A stretch of 64,000 nt of DNA, taken from the NCBI RefSeq assembly GCF_036246005.1, contig NZ_CP109171.1, positions 4,948,001-5,012,000 of the forward strand, written 5' to 3'. Shown here piece after piece: positions 34,130-43,579 of this stretch. The stretch is from Streptomyces sp. NBC_01723 (GTDB lineage: Bacteria > Actinomycetota > Actinomycetes > Streptomycetales > Streptomycetaceae). A model generated the notes under the pieces. The model was not told where the DNA came from, ran no database searches, and saw only the letters and a list, made by a program, of their open reading frames with translations. A program made the position numbers and the translations under genes. Numbering within the stretch: the stretch's first letter is position 1; each line of letters starts with the position of its first letter.

Positions 34130-35788
34130 ATGGCGGGCGTGACCCAGACGACCGCCCGCCCGGCCCCGCTGACTCTGCTGCGCACCCGCTGGCGCGACCG
34201 GTCGCCCGGCCTGGGCGCCGGTCTCCTGGGGGGTGCGGTCGCGGCGGTGCTGGGACTGGCCGCGTGCGCCGCGCTGGTCACCCTGCTGTGGATCAGTTCG
34301 CCCTACCCCGACAGCGGCCCCGAGGGCACCCTGCACGTCGCCGCCTCGATCTGGGTGCTGGCGCACGGTGCCGAACTGGTCCGCGCCGACACGCTCTCCG
34401 GCACTCCCGCACCGGTGGGCGTCACCCCGCTGCTGCTGGTCCTGCTGCCGGCGTGGCTGCTGCACCGCGCGGCCCGGGACGCCACCGACCCCGGTGACGG
34501 GGTGGGCGTGGCCGTCGGCTCCGGACCCGGGGCGGGGGCCGCCGGGACGGGCTTCGCGGCCGAGGGGCGCCTCCGGGACGCCGGGCCGCCGCCGGTCTCC
34601 GCGCGCTTCGCCTGGGTGGGGGTCGTCGCGGGCTACCTCTGCGTCGCCGGGCCCGTCGTGCTGTACGCGACGGGCGGCGCGCTGCGGCCCTCCTGGTGGT
34701 GGGCCGCCCTCTGTCTGCCGCTGGTCGCCATGGGCGCCGCGGGCGCGGGCGTGTGGACGGCGTTCGGCCGGCCCGGCGGGCCGGTGGGCCGGGCGCTGCG
34801 CGTGCTGCCGCGGAACCTGCGGGAGCTGATGGTGGAGCCGGACGCGCGCCTGGGCGCCTCGACGCGCGCCGCGGGCGCCGGTGCGGCGGTGCTCGTCGGG
34901 GGCGGGGCGCTGCTGGTGGGCGTCTCGCTGGTGTGGCACGGAGCCGCCGCGCAGGAGGCCTTCCTGCGGCTGACCGAGGGCTGGTCCGGGCGGTTCGCCG
35001 TACTGCTGCTCTGCCTGGCGCTGGTGCCGAACGCGGCGGTGTGGGCGGCGGTGTACGCCCTCGGGCCCGGGTTCGCGCTCGGTGCCGGGCATGCCGTGCA
35101 CCCCTTGGCCTCCGCCCCGGCCCCGTTGCTGCCGCCGTTCCCGCTGCTGGCGGCGGTGCCGGACGCGGGGCCCGGTACGCCGCTGCACTGGGCGGCGGGA
35201 GGGGTGCCGTTGGTGGCGGGGACGGTGGTGGGGTGGTTCACGGCGCGGGCGGCCACGGGGGCCCCTGTGGGAGCGGCCGTGGGCGGGGCCGCCGGGGGTG
35301 ACGCGGCCGCCGGGGTGTGGTCGTGGCGGCGGACCGCCGGGGCCGCCGTCGTGGCCGCCGTGCTGTGCGCGGTGTTCGTCGCCCTGCTGGCCGCGTTCGC
35401 GGGCGGGCCGCTCGGGAGCGATGCCCTCGCGCGGTTCGGGCCGGTGTGGTGGCAGGCCGGGGGCGCGACGCTGGCGTGGATCGTGGTGCCGGCGGTGCCG
35501 GTGGCGGTGGTGGTGCGGGCCTGGCGGGGGCGGGGCGGTGCCGTGCGGGAGCCGGTCGTGGACGGCGGCGAGGCGGCCGACGGGGGTGGACGTGGGTGGG
35601 CGCCGGTGTCTGTCGTGGGGCGGTGGTGGAAGCGGGGTGGCGGGGCCGATGCGGAGGGTGGCGAGGATGCGGGGGAGGTGGACGAGGATGCCGTGCCGTT
35701 CGGGCCGTACGACGGCGACGACGAGGGTGGCGGTGGGCCGTACGATCTGCTGCCGGTCGATTCTCCGGCGGAGCCGCCGCGGGGGTAG
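34130..35788 (+). CDS. DUF6350 family membrane protein
   Basis: A 552-residue integral membrane protein with about ten to twelve hydrophobic helices, for example [60 protein letters not shown] and [20 protein letters not shown] (approximate). The C-terminal 90 residues are acidic and low-complexity with [15 protein letters not shown] recognise the family as DUF6350, conserved in actinobacteria close to purN, with no known function. The ATG at 34130 follows GGGAG. The gene is followed by repetitive DNA and not by a clear terminator. Confidence 0.8.
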   Translation: MAGVTQTTARPAPLTLLRTRWRDRSPGLGAGLLGGAVAAVLGLAACAALVTLLWISSPYPDSGPEGTLHVAASIWVLAHGAELVRADTLSGTPAPVGVTPLLLVLLPAWLLHRAARDATDPGDGVGVAVGSGPGAGAAGTGFAAEGRLRDAGPPPVSARFAWVGVVAGYLCVAGPVVLYATGGALRPSWWWAALCLPLVAMGAAGAGVWTAFGRPGGPVGRALRVLPRNLRELMVEPDARLGASTRAAGAGAAVLVGGGALLVGVSLVWHGAAAQEAFLRLTEGWSGRFAVLLLCLALVPNAAVWAAVYALGPGFALGAGHAVHPLASAPAPLLPPFPLLAAVPDAGPGTPLHWAAGGVPLVAGTVVGWFTARAATGAPVGAAVGGAAGGDAAAGVWSWRRTAGAAVVAAVLCAVFVALLAAFAGGPLGSDALARFGPVWWQAGGATLAWIVVPAVPVAVVVRAWRGRGGAVREPVVDGGEAADGGGRGWAPVSVVGRWWKRGGGADAEGGEDAGEVDEDAVPFGPYDGDDEGGGGPYDLLPVDSPAEPPRG

Positions 35789-35830
35789 GGGGAGGGTGTT
35801 TCGCCCCCGCCGCCCCTACCCTTCCCGTCC

Positions 35831-35897
35831 CTGGGGGCTGCGCCCCCAGACCCCCCTCGGCCTGACGGCCTCGTCCTCAAACGCCGGACGGGCTGAA
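35831..35897. repeat. Streptomyces-type intergenic palindromic element
   Basis: CTGGGGGC-TGC-GCCCCCAG (35831-35849) forms a compact hairpin, followed by a stretch ending CTCAAACGCCGGACGGGCTG. I recognise this arrangement as a very common intergenic repeat of Streptomyces. It may act as a terminator of the DUF6350 gene. Its end merges with the tandem array at 35887. Confidence 0.7.
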
Positions 35898-35997
35898 AGA
35901 GAAGACCGGACCGGCTGGAAGAAAAGACCGGACGGGCTGGGAGAGAAGACCGGACGGCCTGGGAGAGAAGACCGGCCGGGCTGAAGGACGGAACCGG
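35887..35997. repeat. Tandem repeat of a 22-bp unit, four copies plus a partial
   Basis: Units begin at 35887, 35909, 35931 and 35953, each a variant of GACGGGCTGGGAGAGAAGAC plus CG; a fifth diverges after 35975. The first unit is the tail of the neighbouring intergenic element, so the array grew by duplicating that tail. No gene overlaps it until the stop at 36005. Confidence 0.85.
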
Positions 35998-36004
35998 AGG
36001 CCGG

Positions 36005-36820
36005 TTAGCCCTCCGTGCCCAGCAGGTCCCGCAGCTGTTCCGGAAGCAGGCGCTCGCAGCCCTGCTTCGCCGTGTTGGTCAGGGCGTCCTCGCGGCAGGT
36101 GTAGTAGTCGTTGTAGACCAGCTGGGCGCCGAAGGACGCGGCGACCAGGAGGATGGCCAGGGACGACGTGACCAGGCCGCTGATGGCCGCGGTGCGCTGC
36201 GGGCGGCCGGTCTGCCAGGCGGGGCGGGCCGGGGTGTCCGGGTCGGTGGCGGCGCGGGGCTTGGCGCGCAGAGAGCTGATGCCCCAGTACAGGGCGAGCG
36301 CGCCGAGCAGCAGAGCCACGTACGGCCAGGTGAAGAGCGCGAAGAAGAGGGCCCACATGCCGCTCAGCAGGGCGAAGCGCGCACGTCGTTGCGACGGGTC
36401 CGTGGGGTCCCAGCGCGGGCCCGGGCCGCCGCCCTGCCCCTCGGGACCGGAACCGGAACCAGAACTGCCGGGCCGCTCACCGAAGCCGCCGGAGGAGCGG
36501 CCGGGCTGCCGGTCGCTCCACTGACCGCCCCACGGCGAACGCCCGCCGCCCTGGGAACCGGACGAGTCCTGCGAGTCGCCGCCGTCGCCCGACGGGTGCC
36601 GCGGCTGCCAGGGGCGGTCCGGCGTGCCCTCCGGGGGCGGGGCGAACGGGTTGTCCCGGTCCGGGGTGTCCTGGGAGCCGTCCTGCCCGCCGCCGTTCCC
36701 GCGGTCCGAGGGCGTGCCGGGCGGTGACGAGGGGCGCTCCCGCAGCAACACGGTGCTGCGCCCCCCTGGCTGCGCCGACTGCTGGGGGAGCGTGAGCGGT
36801 CTCAGGCTGCGGTCCGGCAT
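36005..36820 (-). CDS. Membrane protein with long disordered N-terminus
   Basis: A 271-residue protein of unknown function. The first about 140 residues are Gly/Ser/Pro/Asp/Gln-rich (for example [16 protein letters not shown]) and likely cytosolic and unstructured. Two hydrophobic hairpins follow ([34 protein letters not shown], and [20 protein letters not shown]). The C-terminus contains [20 protein letters not shown] with two Cys, which could form a disulfide outside. The ATG at 36818-36820 is chosen because GGGGAAG is found upstream and no hydrophobic part is lost. It is divergent from purN. No relation to purine metabolism is visible. Confidence 0.75.
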   Translation of the reverse strand: MPDRSLRPLTLPQQSAQPGGRSTVLLRERPSSPPGTPSDRGNGGGQDGSQDTPDRDNPFAPPPEGTPDRPWQPRHPSGDGGDSQDSSGSQGGGRSPWGGQWSDRQPGRSSGGFGERPGSSGSGSGPEGQGGGPGPRWDPTDPSQRRARFALLSGMWALFFALFTWPYVALLLGALALYWGISSLRAKPRAATDPDTPARPAWQTGRPQRTAAISGLVTSSLAILLVAASFGAQLVYNDYYTCREDALTNTAKQGCERLLPEQLRDLLGTEG

Positions 36821-37098
36821 CAAGTGAGCGTCTTCCCCTTGGCGGCGATGAACGGGTGGAACGGGCGAACGGGTCGGCACGACTGGTGAACGCGTGACGC
36901 GCAGGTCGCGTTCCCGGTCAGGCTCCACGCAGACGCTACCTTCCGGCCACGCCCCCGTCCCGAGGGGGCCGTCCGGTGTGCCGGTATCGTTGCTGACGGT
37001 CGGCCGCTTCGTAGACTTCCCCGTATCCCGGGGCGCGAAGCATTCGTACGACTGTACAAACCGACGAACGTACCGCTTCCCCGAGAAAGGCCCTCACC

Positions 37099-37737
37099 GT
37101 GGCCGCCAAGCCCGTGGCCCCGCGAGCCAAGCGCCTCGTCGTGCTGGTCTCCGGATCCGGCACCAACCTCCAGGCGCTGCTCGACGAGATCGCCGCCACC
37201 GGCGTCGAGGCCTACGGAGCCGAGATCGTCGCCGTCGGCGCCGACCGCGAGGGCATCGAGGGGCTGGCCCGCGCCGAGCGCGCCGGGCTGCCGGCCTTCG
37301 TGACGAAGGTCAAGGACTACGGGAGCCGCGACGAGTGGGACGCGGCGCTCGCCGAGGCCGTCGCCGCGCACGAGCCGGACCTCGTCGTCTCGGCCGGGTT
37401 CATGAAGATCGTGGGCAAGGAGTTCCTGGCCCGCTTCGGGGGGCGGTTCGTGAACACCCACCCCGCCCTCCTCCCCAGCTTCCCGGGGGCCCACGGCGTG
37501 CGGGACGCGCTCGCGTACGGCGCCAGGGTCACCGGCTGCACCGTCCACTTCGTCGACGACGGCGTCGACACCGGGCCGATCATCGCGCAGGGCGTGGTGG
37601 AGATCCGGGACGAGGACGACGAGAGCGCTCTGCACGAGCGCATCAAGGAAGTCGAGCGAAGGCTGCTCGTCGATGTCGTGGGGCGGCTCGCCCGCAACGG
37701 CTATCGCATCGAGGGACGAAAGGTAGTTATCCAGTGA
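37099..37737 (+). CDS. purN: Phosphoribosylglycinamide formyltransferase
   Basis: PurN (212 residues) transfers a formyl group from 10-formyl-THF to GAR in purine synthesis. The substrate loop [17 protein letters not shown] lies at about 15-31. The formyl-transfer site shows [13 protein letters not shown], then [17 protein letters not shown] with the catalytic Asn/His pair, and [15 protein letters not shown] with the conserved Asp. The GTG at 37099 follows GAGAAAGG. Its stop overlaps the purH start (GTGA at 37734), so both are translated as one unit. The 278-bp upstream region holds the promoter; no purine riboswitch or known motif is visible in it. Confidence 0.97.
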   Translation: MAAKPVAPRAKRLVVLVSGSGTNLQALLDEIAATGVEAYGAEIVAVGADREGIEGLARAERAGLPAFVTKVKDYGSRDEWDAALAEAVAAHEPDLVVSAGFMKIVGKEFLARFGGRFVNTHPALLPSFPGAHGVRDALAYGARVTGCTVHFVDDGVDTGPIIAQGVVEIRDEDDESALHERIKEVERRLLVDVVGRLARNGYRIEGRKVVIQ

Positions 37738-39293
37738 CCGCCGAGAGCAACAAGCGGGCCGTCCGACGGGCGCTCGTCAGCGTCTACGACAAGACCGGGC
37801 TGGAGGAGCTGGCGCGCGGGCTCCACGAGGCGGGCGTCGAACTCGTCTCCACCGGGTCCACGGCCGGCCGTATCTCCGCCGCCGGCGTCCCCGTCACCAA
37901 GGTCGAGGAGCTGACCGGCTTCCCCGAGTGCCTGGACGGCCGGGTCAAGACCCTGCACCCCAAGGTGCACGCCGGAATCCTCGCCGACCTGCGCCTGGAC
38001 AGCCACCGCGAGCAGCTCGGCGAGCTGGGCGTGGAGCCGTTCGACCTGGTCGTGGTCAACCTCTACCCGTTCGAGCAGACGGTCGCCTCCGGTGCGTCGC
38101 CCGACGAGTGCGTGGAGCAGATCGACATCGGCGGCCCCTCCATGGTCCGCGCCGCCGCCAAGAACCACCCCTCCGTCGCGGTCGTCACGAGCCCCGCCCG
38201 GTACGCGGACGTGCTCTCCGCCGTGAAGGACGGCGGCTTCGACCTGACCGCCCGCAAGCGGCTCGCCGCCGAGGCGTTCCGCCACACCGCCGAGTACGAC
38301 GTGGCGGTCGCCGGCTGGTTCGCGGGGGAGTACGCCGGCGACGGCGAGCAGTTCCCGGAGTTCATCGGCGTGACGTACGAGCGCAAGAACGTGCTGCGCT
38401 ACGGCGAGAACCCGCACCAGCCCGCCGCCCTCTACACGGGCGGCTGCGGCGGCCTCGCCGAGGCGGAGCAGCTGCACGGCAAGGAGATGTCGTACAACAA
38501 CTACGTCGACACGGACGCCGCCCGCCGTGCCGCGTACGACCACGCCGAGCCGTGTGTCGCGATCATCAAGCACGCCAACCCGTGCGGTATCGCGGTCGGC
38601 GCGGAGGTCGCCGAGGCGCACCGCAAGGCGCACGCCTGCGACCCGCTCTCCGCGTACGGCGGCGTGATCGCGGTCAACCGCCCGGTCTCCAAGGAGATGG
38701 CCGAGCAGGTCGCGGAGATCTTCACCGAGGTCATCGTCGCGCCGGACTACGAGGAAGGCGCCCTCGAAGCCCTCACCAAGAAGAAGAACATCCGCGTACT
38801 GCGCTGCCCCGAGGCACCGCAGCCGCCCGCGGAGTTCCGCCCGATCGACGGTGGCGGCCTGGCCCAGGTCAAGGACGTGTTCCAGGCCGAGGGCGACGAC
38901 CCGGCGAACTGGACGCTCGCGGCCGGCGAGGCGCTGAGCGACTCCGACCTCGCCGGCCTGGCCTTCGCCTGGAAGGCCTGCCGCGCCGTCAAGTCCAACG
39001 CGATCCTCCTCGCCAAGGACGGCGCCTCCGTCGGCGTCGGCATGGGCCAGGTCAACCGCGTCGACTCCGCGAAGCTGGCGGTGGAGCGCGCGGGCGCCGA
39101 GCGGGCGCAGGGGGCGTACGCAGCCTCCGACGCCTTCTTCCCCTTCCCGGACGGCCTGGAGATCCTCACCGCGGCCGGCGTGAAGGCCGTGGTCCAGCCG
39201 GGTGGCTCGGTCCGCGACGAACTCGTCGTCGAGGCCGCGAAGAAGGCCGGCGTGACGATGTACTTCACGGGGACGCGGCACTTCTTCCACTGA
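37734..39293 (+). CDS. purH: Bifunctional AICAR transformylase / IMP cyclohydrolase
   Basis: PurH (519 residues) performs the last two steps to IMP. The N-terminal cyclohydrolase (about 1-200) begins [20 protein letters not shown] and has [16 protein letters not shown] for substrate. The transformylase has [20 protein letters not shown] and the catalytic pair in [13 protein letters not shown] (Lys/His near 279-280), then [17 protein letters not shown]. The end [10 protein letters not shown] is the family terminus. It starts with GTG overlapping the purN stop by four bases, with AAAGG upstream. The formyl donor comes from the folate branch that folD and glyA (in this window) also serve. A 13-bp stem terminator follows. 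Confidence 0.98.
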   Translation: MTAESNKRAVRRALVSVYDKTGLEELARGLHEAGVELVSTGSTAGRISAAGVPVTKVEELTGFPECLDGRVKTLHPKVHAGILADLRLDSHREQLGELGVEPFDLVVVNLYPFEQTVASGASPDECVEQIDIGGPSMVRAAAKNHPSVAVVTSPARYADVLSAVKDGGFDLTARKRLAAEAFRHTAEYDVAVAGWFAGEYAGDGEQFPEFIGVTYERKNVLRYGENPHQPAALYTGGCGGLAEAEQLHGKEMSYNNYVDTDAARRAAYDHAEPCVAIIKHANPCGIAVGAEVAEAHRKAHACDPLSAYGGVIAVNRPVSKEMAEQVAEIFTEVIVAPDYEEGALEALTKKKNIRVLRCPEAPQPPAEFRPIDGGGLAQVKDVFQAEGDDPANWTLAAGEALSDSDLAGLAFAWKACRAVKSNAILLAKDGASVGVGMGQVNRVDSAKLAVERAGAERAQGAYAASDAFFPFPDGLEILTAAGVKAVVQPGGSVRDELVVEAAKKAGVTMYFTGTRHFFH

Positions 39294-39306
39294 CCCGGAC
39301 GCCCGG

Positions 39307-39337
39307 TGTTGGGCCGGTCGAGGGGACCGGCCCAACA
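39307..39337 (+). terminator. purNH terminator
   Basis: TGTTGGGCCGGTC and GACCGGCCCAACA form a perfect 13-bp stem with a five-base loop, 14 bases after the purH stop. Confidence 0.85.
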
Positions 39338-39343
39338 GGCGTT

Positions 39344-39624
39344 TCAGTCGCAGGTGTTGGACGTGTAGCTCGCGTAGTGCCACGCGTCGTTGTGGTAGAA
39401 GCGGTACTGGCCCGAGGCCGTCCGGTAGAGGTCGAAGTGGTACTTCGCTCCGTGGTAGATGAGCTTGTGCTTCGTGGCGTCGGTCGATCCGCTGCCGAGG
39501 TAGGCGTACGACGACGTCGACAGGGTGCCCCTCGTCCCCGAAGTCGTCGTAGTAGGAGCCGGCCCCGCTGACGTAGCCGCTGGAGGCGGAGGCCGAGGCG
39601 GGCACGCGTGGTGCGGATGCTCAT
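39344..39624 (-). pseudogene. Frameshifted gene for a small secreted protein
   Basis: An ATG at 39622-39624 has a strong GGAAGGA site but its frame (MSIRTTRARL) becomes Arg-rich nonsense. Another frame then reads SASASSGYVSGAGSYYDDFG and a third reads STSSYAYLGSGSTDATKHKL, later YHFDLYRTASGQYRFYHND, and ends with ASYTSNTCD and TGA at 39344. The span of 281 bp is not a multiple of three. The second shift lies in a GGGG run near 39532; removing one G joins the two frames. The first shift seems to accompany loss of the signal-peptide core. The product would have been a secreted protein with a terminal Cys. No family recognised. Confidence 0.7.
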
Positions 39625-39722
39625 GAAGGTTCCTTCCCCCGTTGGGTCATGCGTGGCGTTCTCGCCATGGCCATGCTGGCCGGGAAGGGAGTGCGAGGGT
39701 ACCTGCAACGTTCCAGGACGGT

Positions 39723-40208
39723 TCAGGACTCCCCGCCCTTGCGCAAGGCCCGCCACGTCGCCGGTCCCACGATGCCGTCCGCGGCCAGTCCCGCCCGCTC
39801 CTGGAAGATGACGACCCCGCTCCGGGTCTTCGGGCCGAAGTCGCCGTCGACCTCGCCGACCTCCGGGATGCCGTGCAGGTGGCGGAGCAGACCGTGGCGC
39901 TCGATGCTGCGGAAGGCGTGCCGCGGTGCCCAGACGTCGAAGGTGAGCAGGTCCCCCGCCGCGGGCAGGGTCACGCGCGCCGGCTCGAACGGCACCGGCG
40001 CCTCCACCCGGCCCGGGCCGACCTTGATGTGCTTGCCCGCGCCTTCCGGGTTCTCCACCACGTAGGTCTGGTCCACGCCGAGATTGCTCAGCAGCCAGAA
40101 CGTCCGGTGGGCCGCGATCTCCCCGGCGACCCGGGGCACCCCCGCGTGTGCGATGGCGAGTCCGCCGCTGGGCAGCGTACGGGAGGTGGACGAGGGCACC
40201 CCAAGCAT
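39723..40208 (-). CDS. Truncated FHA-like domain fused to a peptidoglycan-binding domain
   Basis: A 161-residue chimera. Residues about 10-100 (GGLAIAHAGVPRVAGEIAAH, DQTYVVENPEGAGKHIKV, FEPARVTLPAAGDLL) are near copies of the FHA region in the gene at 41842-42588, but about 30 N-terminal residues are missing. The last 55 residues (GEVDGDFGPKTRSGVVIFQE, AADGIVGPATWRALRKG) are a PG_binding_1 domain, unrelated to the paralogue's C-terminus. An in-frame stop lies 13 codons before the ATG, so no longer start exists, and there is no good ribosome site. It may be a recent fusion or a decaying gene. It lies 45 bp after the kinase gene on the same strand. Confidence 0.6.
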   Translation of the reverse strand: MLGVPSSTSRTLPSGGLAIAHAGVPRVAGEIAAHRTFWLLSNLGVDQTYVVENPEGAGKHIKVGPGRVEAPVPFEPARVTLPAAGDLLTFDVWAPRHAFRSIERHGLLRHLHGIPEVGEVDGDFGPKTRSGVVIFQERAGLAADGIVGPATWRALRKGGES

Positions 40209-40252
40209 TCGGGCGGCGCGGCGGGTCGCCGTGAACCTCGGATGTCACAGGG

Positions 40253-41845
40253 TCACTTCCGCTCCTCAGGCGTGTACTCCTTGAGGTGGTGAGCGACGCG
40301 GTCGGCGTAGTCACGGTACTTCGGGGGAACCCCGCCCGCGTCGTTCACCTTCTTGTACGACGTCCGGTACGCGACGGCGACCAGGACGGAGCGGTCGCCG
40401 GGCAGGCCGGCCTCCAGACGGGGCGTGATCCAGCACAGGTAGCGGCCCATGGCGGGGATGGACTCGGCGGGCGGGAACGGCGGTTCCGGGACGGTCTCGC
40501 CGGGGGTGCCGTCCTCGTTCATCCACCAGCGCAGCACGCTCGGTGTCCAGCGGGCGATGCCGTACTCGTTCTTGGCCGGGTCGGACAGGGCGGGGTCGAA
40601 GTCGCTCTCCACCTTCAGCATGGCCGCGATCAGGGCCGGGCTGACCTCCTCGCGGTCGCAGTCGTGCGCCGTCTCGACGATCAGCAGCCGGTAGGCGGGC
40701 GGCACGTCCCGGTCGGTGCGCAGCACGTCCGCGCCGTAGGCGGCGGCGGAGACGCTCGCGGTGCCGCCGCCGCGCGGGCCCGCGGTGGGCTGCCGGCCGT
40801 CACCGGCCCAGGAGACGACGCCGTAGGCGAGCGCGGCCAGCGCCACGGTGCCCGCGGCCGAGGCCGCGACGACGCCCCGTCGGGTGCCGCCCCGGGCCCG
40901 GAGCGAGAACCTCGCCGTCCCGCTCGCGGCGTCCGCCGCCGCCGTCACCCGGCGCAGCAGGGCGGCGGTGCCGGTCCGGCCGGCGTGCGTCCGGGTCAGA
41001 CAGTCCCCGACGATCCCCCGCCACGCCTCCGGCAGTTCGGGGGAGAGCCGTAGCTCGTGGGTGCCGCGGGCGTAGGCGACGGCGGCGTCGCGGCGGGCCG
41101 TCGGGGTGCCGCCGGGCAGCGGGAAGGACCCGGTGAGGACGAGGTGGGCGAGGACACCGAAGGCCCACACGTCGGCGGACGGCCGGATGCGGCGGCCGCG
41201 TTCGCCGATCTCGGACCACAGCAGTTCGGGCGGCGTGTAGTCCGGGGTGGAGAAGGCGGGCGTGTAGGCGTGGGTGCCCTCCAGTTCGGCGGCCATGTTG
41301 AAGTCGGCCAGCCGCACCGAACCGTCCGCCATCAGCAGGACGTTGGCCGGTTTCAGGTCACCGTGCACCCAGCCCGCCCGGTGCAGCTGCGCCAGCCCGG
41401 CGCAGACCTGGGCGAGCAGTGCGGGCCCGTCCGGCGGGCGGGGCGAGGCGGCGATCAGGGCGGACAGGGAGCCCTCCGCCCGCTCCAGGACGAGGACGGT
41501 GGCGCCGTCCAGCCGGGGGTGGTCGGGGTCGTCGACGGTGAGGGTCTCGTACATCCGGATCAGCCGGGGCTGCCGCAGCCGGCGCAGCAGCGCGATCTCG
41601 CGCTCGACCAGGTCCCGCAGGTGGGCGAGTTGCCGCGGGGTGCCGGTACCGGTGGGCAGGAACTTCAGGGCGGCCGTGTCCGGCAGGTGCCCGCCGCTTC
41701 CGTCGCCGCCCTCGGTGCCTCCGGTGCCGTCGACGCGGCGCGCGGCGTAGACGCTGCCGAAGGCGCCGGTGGCGATCGGCTCGCGCACCTCCCACCCGCC
41801 CACCCGGTAGCCCCGGGGCACCGGGACGGCGTACGGCTCGGTCAT
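40253..41845 (-). CDS. Ser/Thr protein kinase with extracellular transglycosylase-like domain
   Basis: A 530-residue membrane kinase. The kinase domain (about 15-290) shows the Gly loop ATGAFGSVYAARR, the Lys in AALKFLPTG, the catalytic loop WVHGDLKPANVLL (HGD not HRD), LADFNMAAEL (DFN instead of DFG), and STPDYTPPELL. A helix near 325-345 (VVAASAAGTVALAALAYGVV) crosses the membrane. Outside, EVSPALIAAMLKVESDFDPA, then EYGIARWTPSVLRWWMNEDG look like an SLT lysozyme-like domain with the catalytic Glu in KVES. It could sense or cut peptidoglycan. The ATG overlaps the FHA gene stop by four bases. The DFN variant may change metal binding but not necessarily activity. Confidence 0.88.
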   Translation of the reverse strand: MTEPYAVPVPRGYRVGGWEVREPIATGAFGSVYAARRVDGTGGTEGGDGSGGHLPDTAALKFLPTGTGTPRQLAHLRDLVEREIALLRRLRQPRLIRMYETLTVDDPDHPRLDGATVLVLERAEGSLSALIAASPRPPDGPALLAQVCAGLAQLHRAGWVHGDLKPANVLLMADGSVRLADFNMAAELEGTHAYTPAFSTPDYTPPELLWSEIGERGRRIRPSADVWAFGVLAHLVLTGSFPLPGGTPTARRDAAVAYARGTHELRLSPELPEAWRGIVGDCLTRTHAGRTGTAALLRRVTAAADAASGTARFSLRARGGTRRGVVAASAAGTVALAALAYGVVSWAGDGRQPTAGPRGGGTASVSAAAYGADVLRTDRDVPPAYRLLIVETAHDCDREEVSPALIAAMLKVESDFDPALSDPAKNEYGIARWTPSVLRWWMNEDGTPGETVPEPPFPPAESIPAMGRYLCWITPRLEAGLPGDRSVLVAVAYRTSYKKVNDAGGVPPKYRDYADRVAHHLKEYTPEERK

Positions 41846-42588
41846 CGCGGTGCCTGTCCGGACGGTGCCGCGAGGACCGCCAGGTCGTCCTCGCGGACCA
41901 GGTCGAAGCGGAGCGCCAGGGAGACCAGCGACTCCTTCTTGCCGTTGAGCCGCGGTCCCGGGTCGGCGGTCTCCGGGCCCGGCTTCAGCCGCAGTTTCAC
42001 GGCGAGGTAGTCGATGTTCCACTGCACCGACGTACGGGACGCGGCCGGCCAGGCCGGGCGGAGCCGCTCGACGACCTGGTCCATGGTCGGCAGCGGCGCG
42101 TGCGGCGCCCCGCGCAGCCGCGGTTCGCACAGCGCGGCCAGCACCGCGAAGTACCGCTTGGTGCGGTCGACGGAGAAGGCGGGCGCGGTCGGCTCGCCGT
42201 CGGTGCCGTCCTCGGCGCGCAGATAGTCGTGGCGCGGCGCCCACACCTCGACCGGCAGCAGGTCGCCCGCCGCGGGCAGCACGATCCGCGAGAACTCGAA
42301 CGGCACCGGCGCGTCCAGCCGGCCCGGCGCGACCTTGATGTGCTCGCCCGCGCCCTCCGGGTTCTCCACCACGTACGTCTGGCGGGCCGAGAGGTTGCTC
42401 ACGGTCCAGAAGGTGCCGTGGGCGGTGATCTCACCGGCCCGGCGGGACACCCCGTCGTGCGCGATCAGCAGCCCGCCCTCGGGCACGGCGCGTCCGAAGA
42501 CGAGCCGTTCGCCGGGTGCGAGCCGGAGCTGGGCGCTGCTGTGTTCGTCCTCCGAGGTCGGCGGAGGTACCACGATGATGCTGAACAA
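41842..42588 (-). CDS. FHA-domain protein with winged-helix-like C-terminus
   Basis: A 248-residue cytosolic protein coupled by ATGA overlap to the kinase. The N-terminal part has an FHA-like fold (RLAPGERLVFGRAVPEGGLL, HDGVSRRAGEITAHGTFWTV, AGEHIKVAPGRLDAPVPFEF), although its residues differ from classical FHA GR...SRxH. It probably binds phosphothreonine on the kinase. The C-terminal part (about 140-240) with YFAVLAALCEPRLRG, then RTSVQWNIDYLAVKLRLKPG looks like a winged helix. The start is TTG at 42586-42588 with GGGAG seven bases before it; no ATG or GTG fits. A stop of an upstream gene is 130 bp away. Confidence 0.78.
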   Translation of the reverse strand: MFSIIVVPPPTSEDEHSSAQLRLAPGERLVFGRAVPEGGLLIAHDGVSRRAGEITAHGTFWTVSNLSARQTYVVENPEGAGEHIKVAPGRLDAPVPFEFSRIVLPAAGDLLPVEVWAPRHDYLRAEDGTDGEPTAPAFSVDRTKRYFAVLAALCEPRLRGAPHAPLPTMDQVVERLRPAWPAASRTSVQWNIDYLAVKLRLKPGPETADPGPRLNGKKESLVSLALRFDLVREDDLAVLAAPSGQAPR

Positions 42589-42640
42589 GGTGCGTCTCCC
42601 CGTGCCTGACGGCTACCCGCGTCAGACTATTGCGACGCAC

Positions 42641-42680
42641 CAGGGCCGTGCCCCCCTCGTACGGGTGAGACACGGCCCTG
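42641..42680 (-). terminator. Hairpin after the DUF/glutamine-rich membrane gene
   Basis: CAGGGCCGTG and CACGGCCCTG form a perfect 10-bp stem with a 20-base loop. It lies after the stop at 42721 and before the FHA gene and separates their transcription. Confidence 0.6.
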
Positions 42681-42720
42681 TGACGTGATTGGCGAGAAGT
42701 ACGCACTGGCGTACGCCGGT

Positions 42721-43329
42721 TCAGTACTGCGGGCGGGTGAACCAGTAGCTGCCGTTCCGGTTGGCGCAGAAGACGATGATCAGGATGCCGAGCACCAGGC
42801 TGATGAGGGCGAAGACGTTCGCCGCGAACAGGCTGATGACGCTGAACAGCACGACCACCGACGCGTAGATGATCGCGGAGACGCGCACCCCGCCCCGGCC
42901 CGTCGCGAACTTGACGCCCGTGAATATCGCCCAGAACGCAAACGCCAGCACGATGACCCCGAGTACGATCATGATGCCGGTGCCGACGCTGGCGGCGGTG
43001 TCCGCGTCCTCGGCGGAGAGGCTCGGGTCGGAGTTGACCGCGTCCTCGAACTCCTCCGAGAACCAGGCGCTGGCGATCATCATCAGCAGACCGCCGATCA
43101 CCTGGAAGCCGCCCAGGACGAACAGCATCACGCGCGCTGCCTTCACCGAGCCGGGCATCGCCACCGGGGCGGGCGCGTAGCCGCCGCCGTACGGCTGCTG
43201 TACCGGCGGGGCCGCGGGGTAGCCGTAGCCGGGCTGGCCCTGGGGCTGCTGCTGGGGGTAGCCGTAGTTCGGCTGCTGGCCGCCGCCCTGGGGCGGGCCG
43301 TAAGGGTTGTTCGGATCGCCGAAACTCAT
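42721..43329 (-). CDS. Four-TM membrane protein with Gln/Pro/Tyr-rich N-terminus
   Basis: A 202-residue membrane protein of unknown function. The first about 60 residues are Gly/Pro/Gln/Tyr-rich ([20 protein letters not shown]) and probably cytosolic. Four hydrophobic helices follow ([80 protein letters not shown]). An acidic loop ([20 protein letters not shown]) lies between helices one and two. The ATG at 43327-43329 has GGAGGAAG upstream, a very strong site. It is divergent from folD, with 250 bp between them that hold promoters and a short GTCGAT/ATCGAC hairpin (43508-43524). Confidence 0.82.
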   Translation of the reverse strand: MSFGDPNNPYGPPQGGGQQPNYGYPQQQPQGQPGYGYPAAPPVQQPYGGGYAPAPVAMPGSVKAARVMLFVLGGFQVIGGLLMMIASAWFSEEFEDAVNSDPSLSAEDADTAASVGTGIMIVLGVIVLAFAFWAIFTGVKFATGRGGVRVSAIIYASVVVLFSVISLFAANVFALISLVLGILIIVFCANRNGSYWFTRPQY

Positions 43330-43579
43330 GGCGGGACTTCCTCCGTCGCTGTCAAGTGCGGGGACGGCGCGCGGCGCGAGTCGGAGGAGTTTCTTCGGTG
43401 CGGTTCGTCCCCCCGGTACGGCCCCGCGGCACTGTGCACCCCAATCGTTCTTGACCGATCTCTTACTTGTCCAGCCCGCTCACAAGGTGTTGTGCAAGTG
43501 CAACAACGTCGATCATGAATCGACGATCGGATGCCGGCCGGATTGGAACCGGGGGCCGGTCATCCGCGAGGATGGGGGC

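Noticed and set aside
35887..35997. Possible CRISPR array
   Set aside because: 22-bp units with no spacers; tail of a known type of intergenic element.
37021..37098. Possible purine-type riboswitch upstream of purN
   Set aside because: No conserved riboswitch blocks could be found.
39603..39605. Alternative GTG start giving a long frame that runs through purH antisense
   Set aside because: The strong ribosome site belongs to the ATG at 39622-39624 and the long product is shadow sequence; a frameshifted gene explains the region better.
43508..43524. GTCGAT/ATCGAC hairpin ahead of folD as a THF or ZTP riboswitch
   Set aside because: Only a six-base stem; none of the conserved blocks is present.
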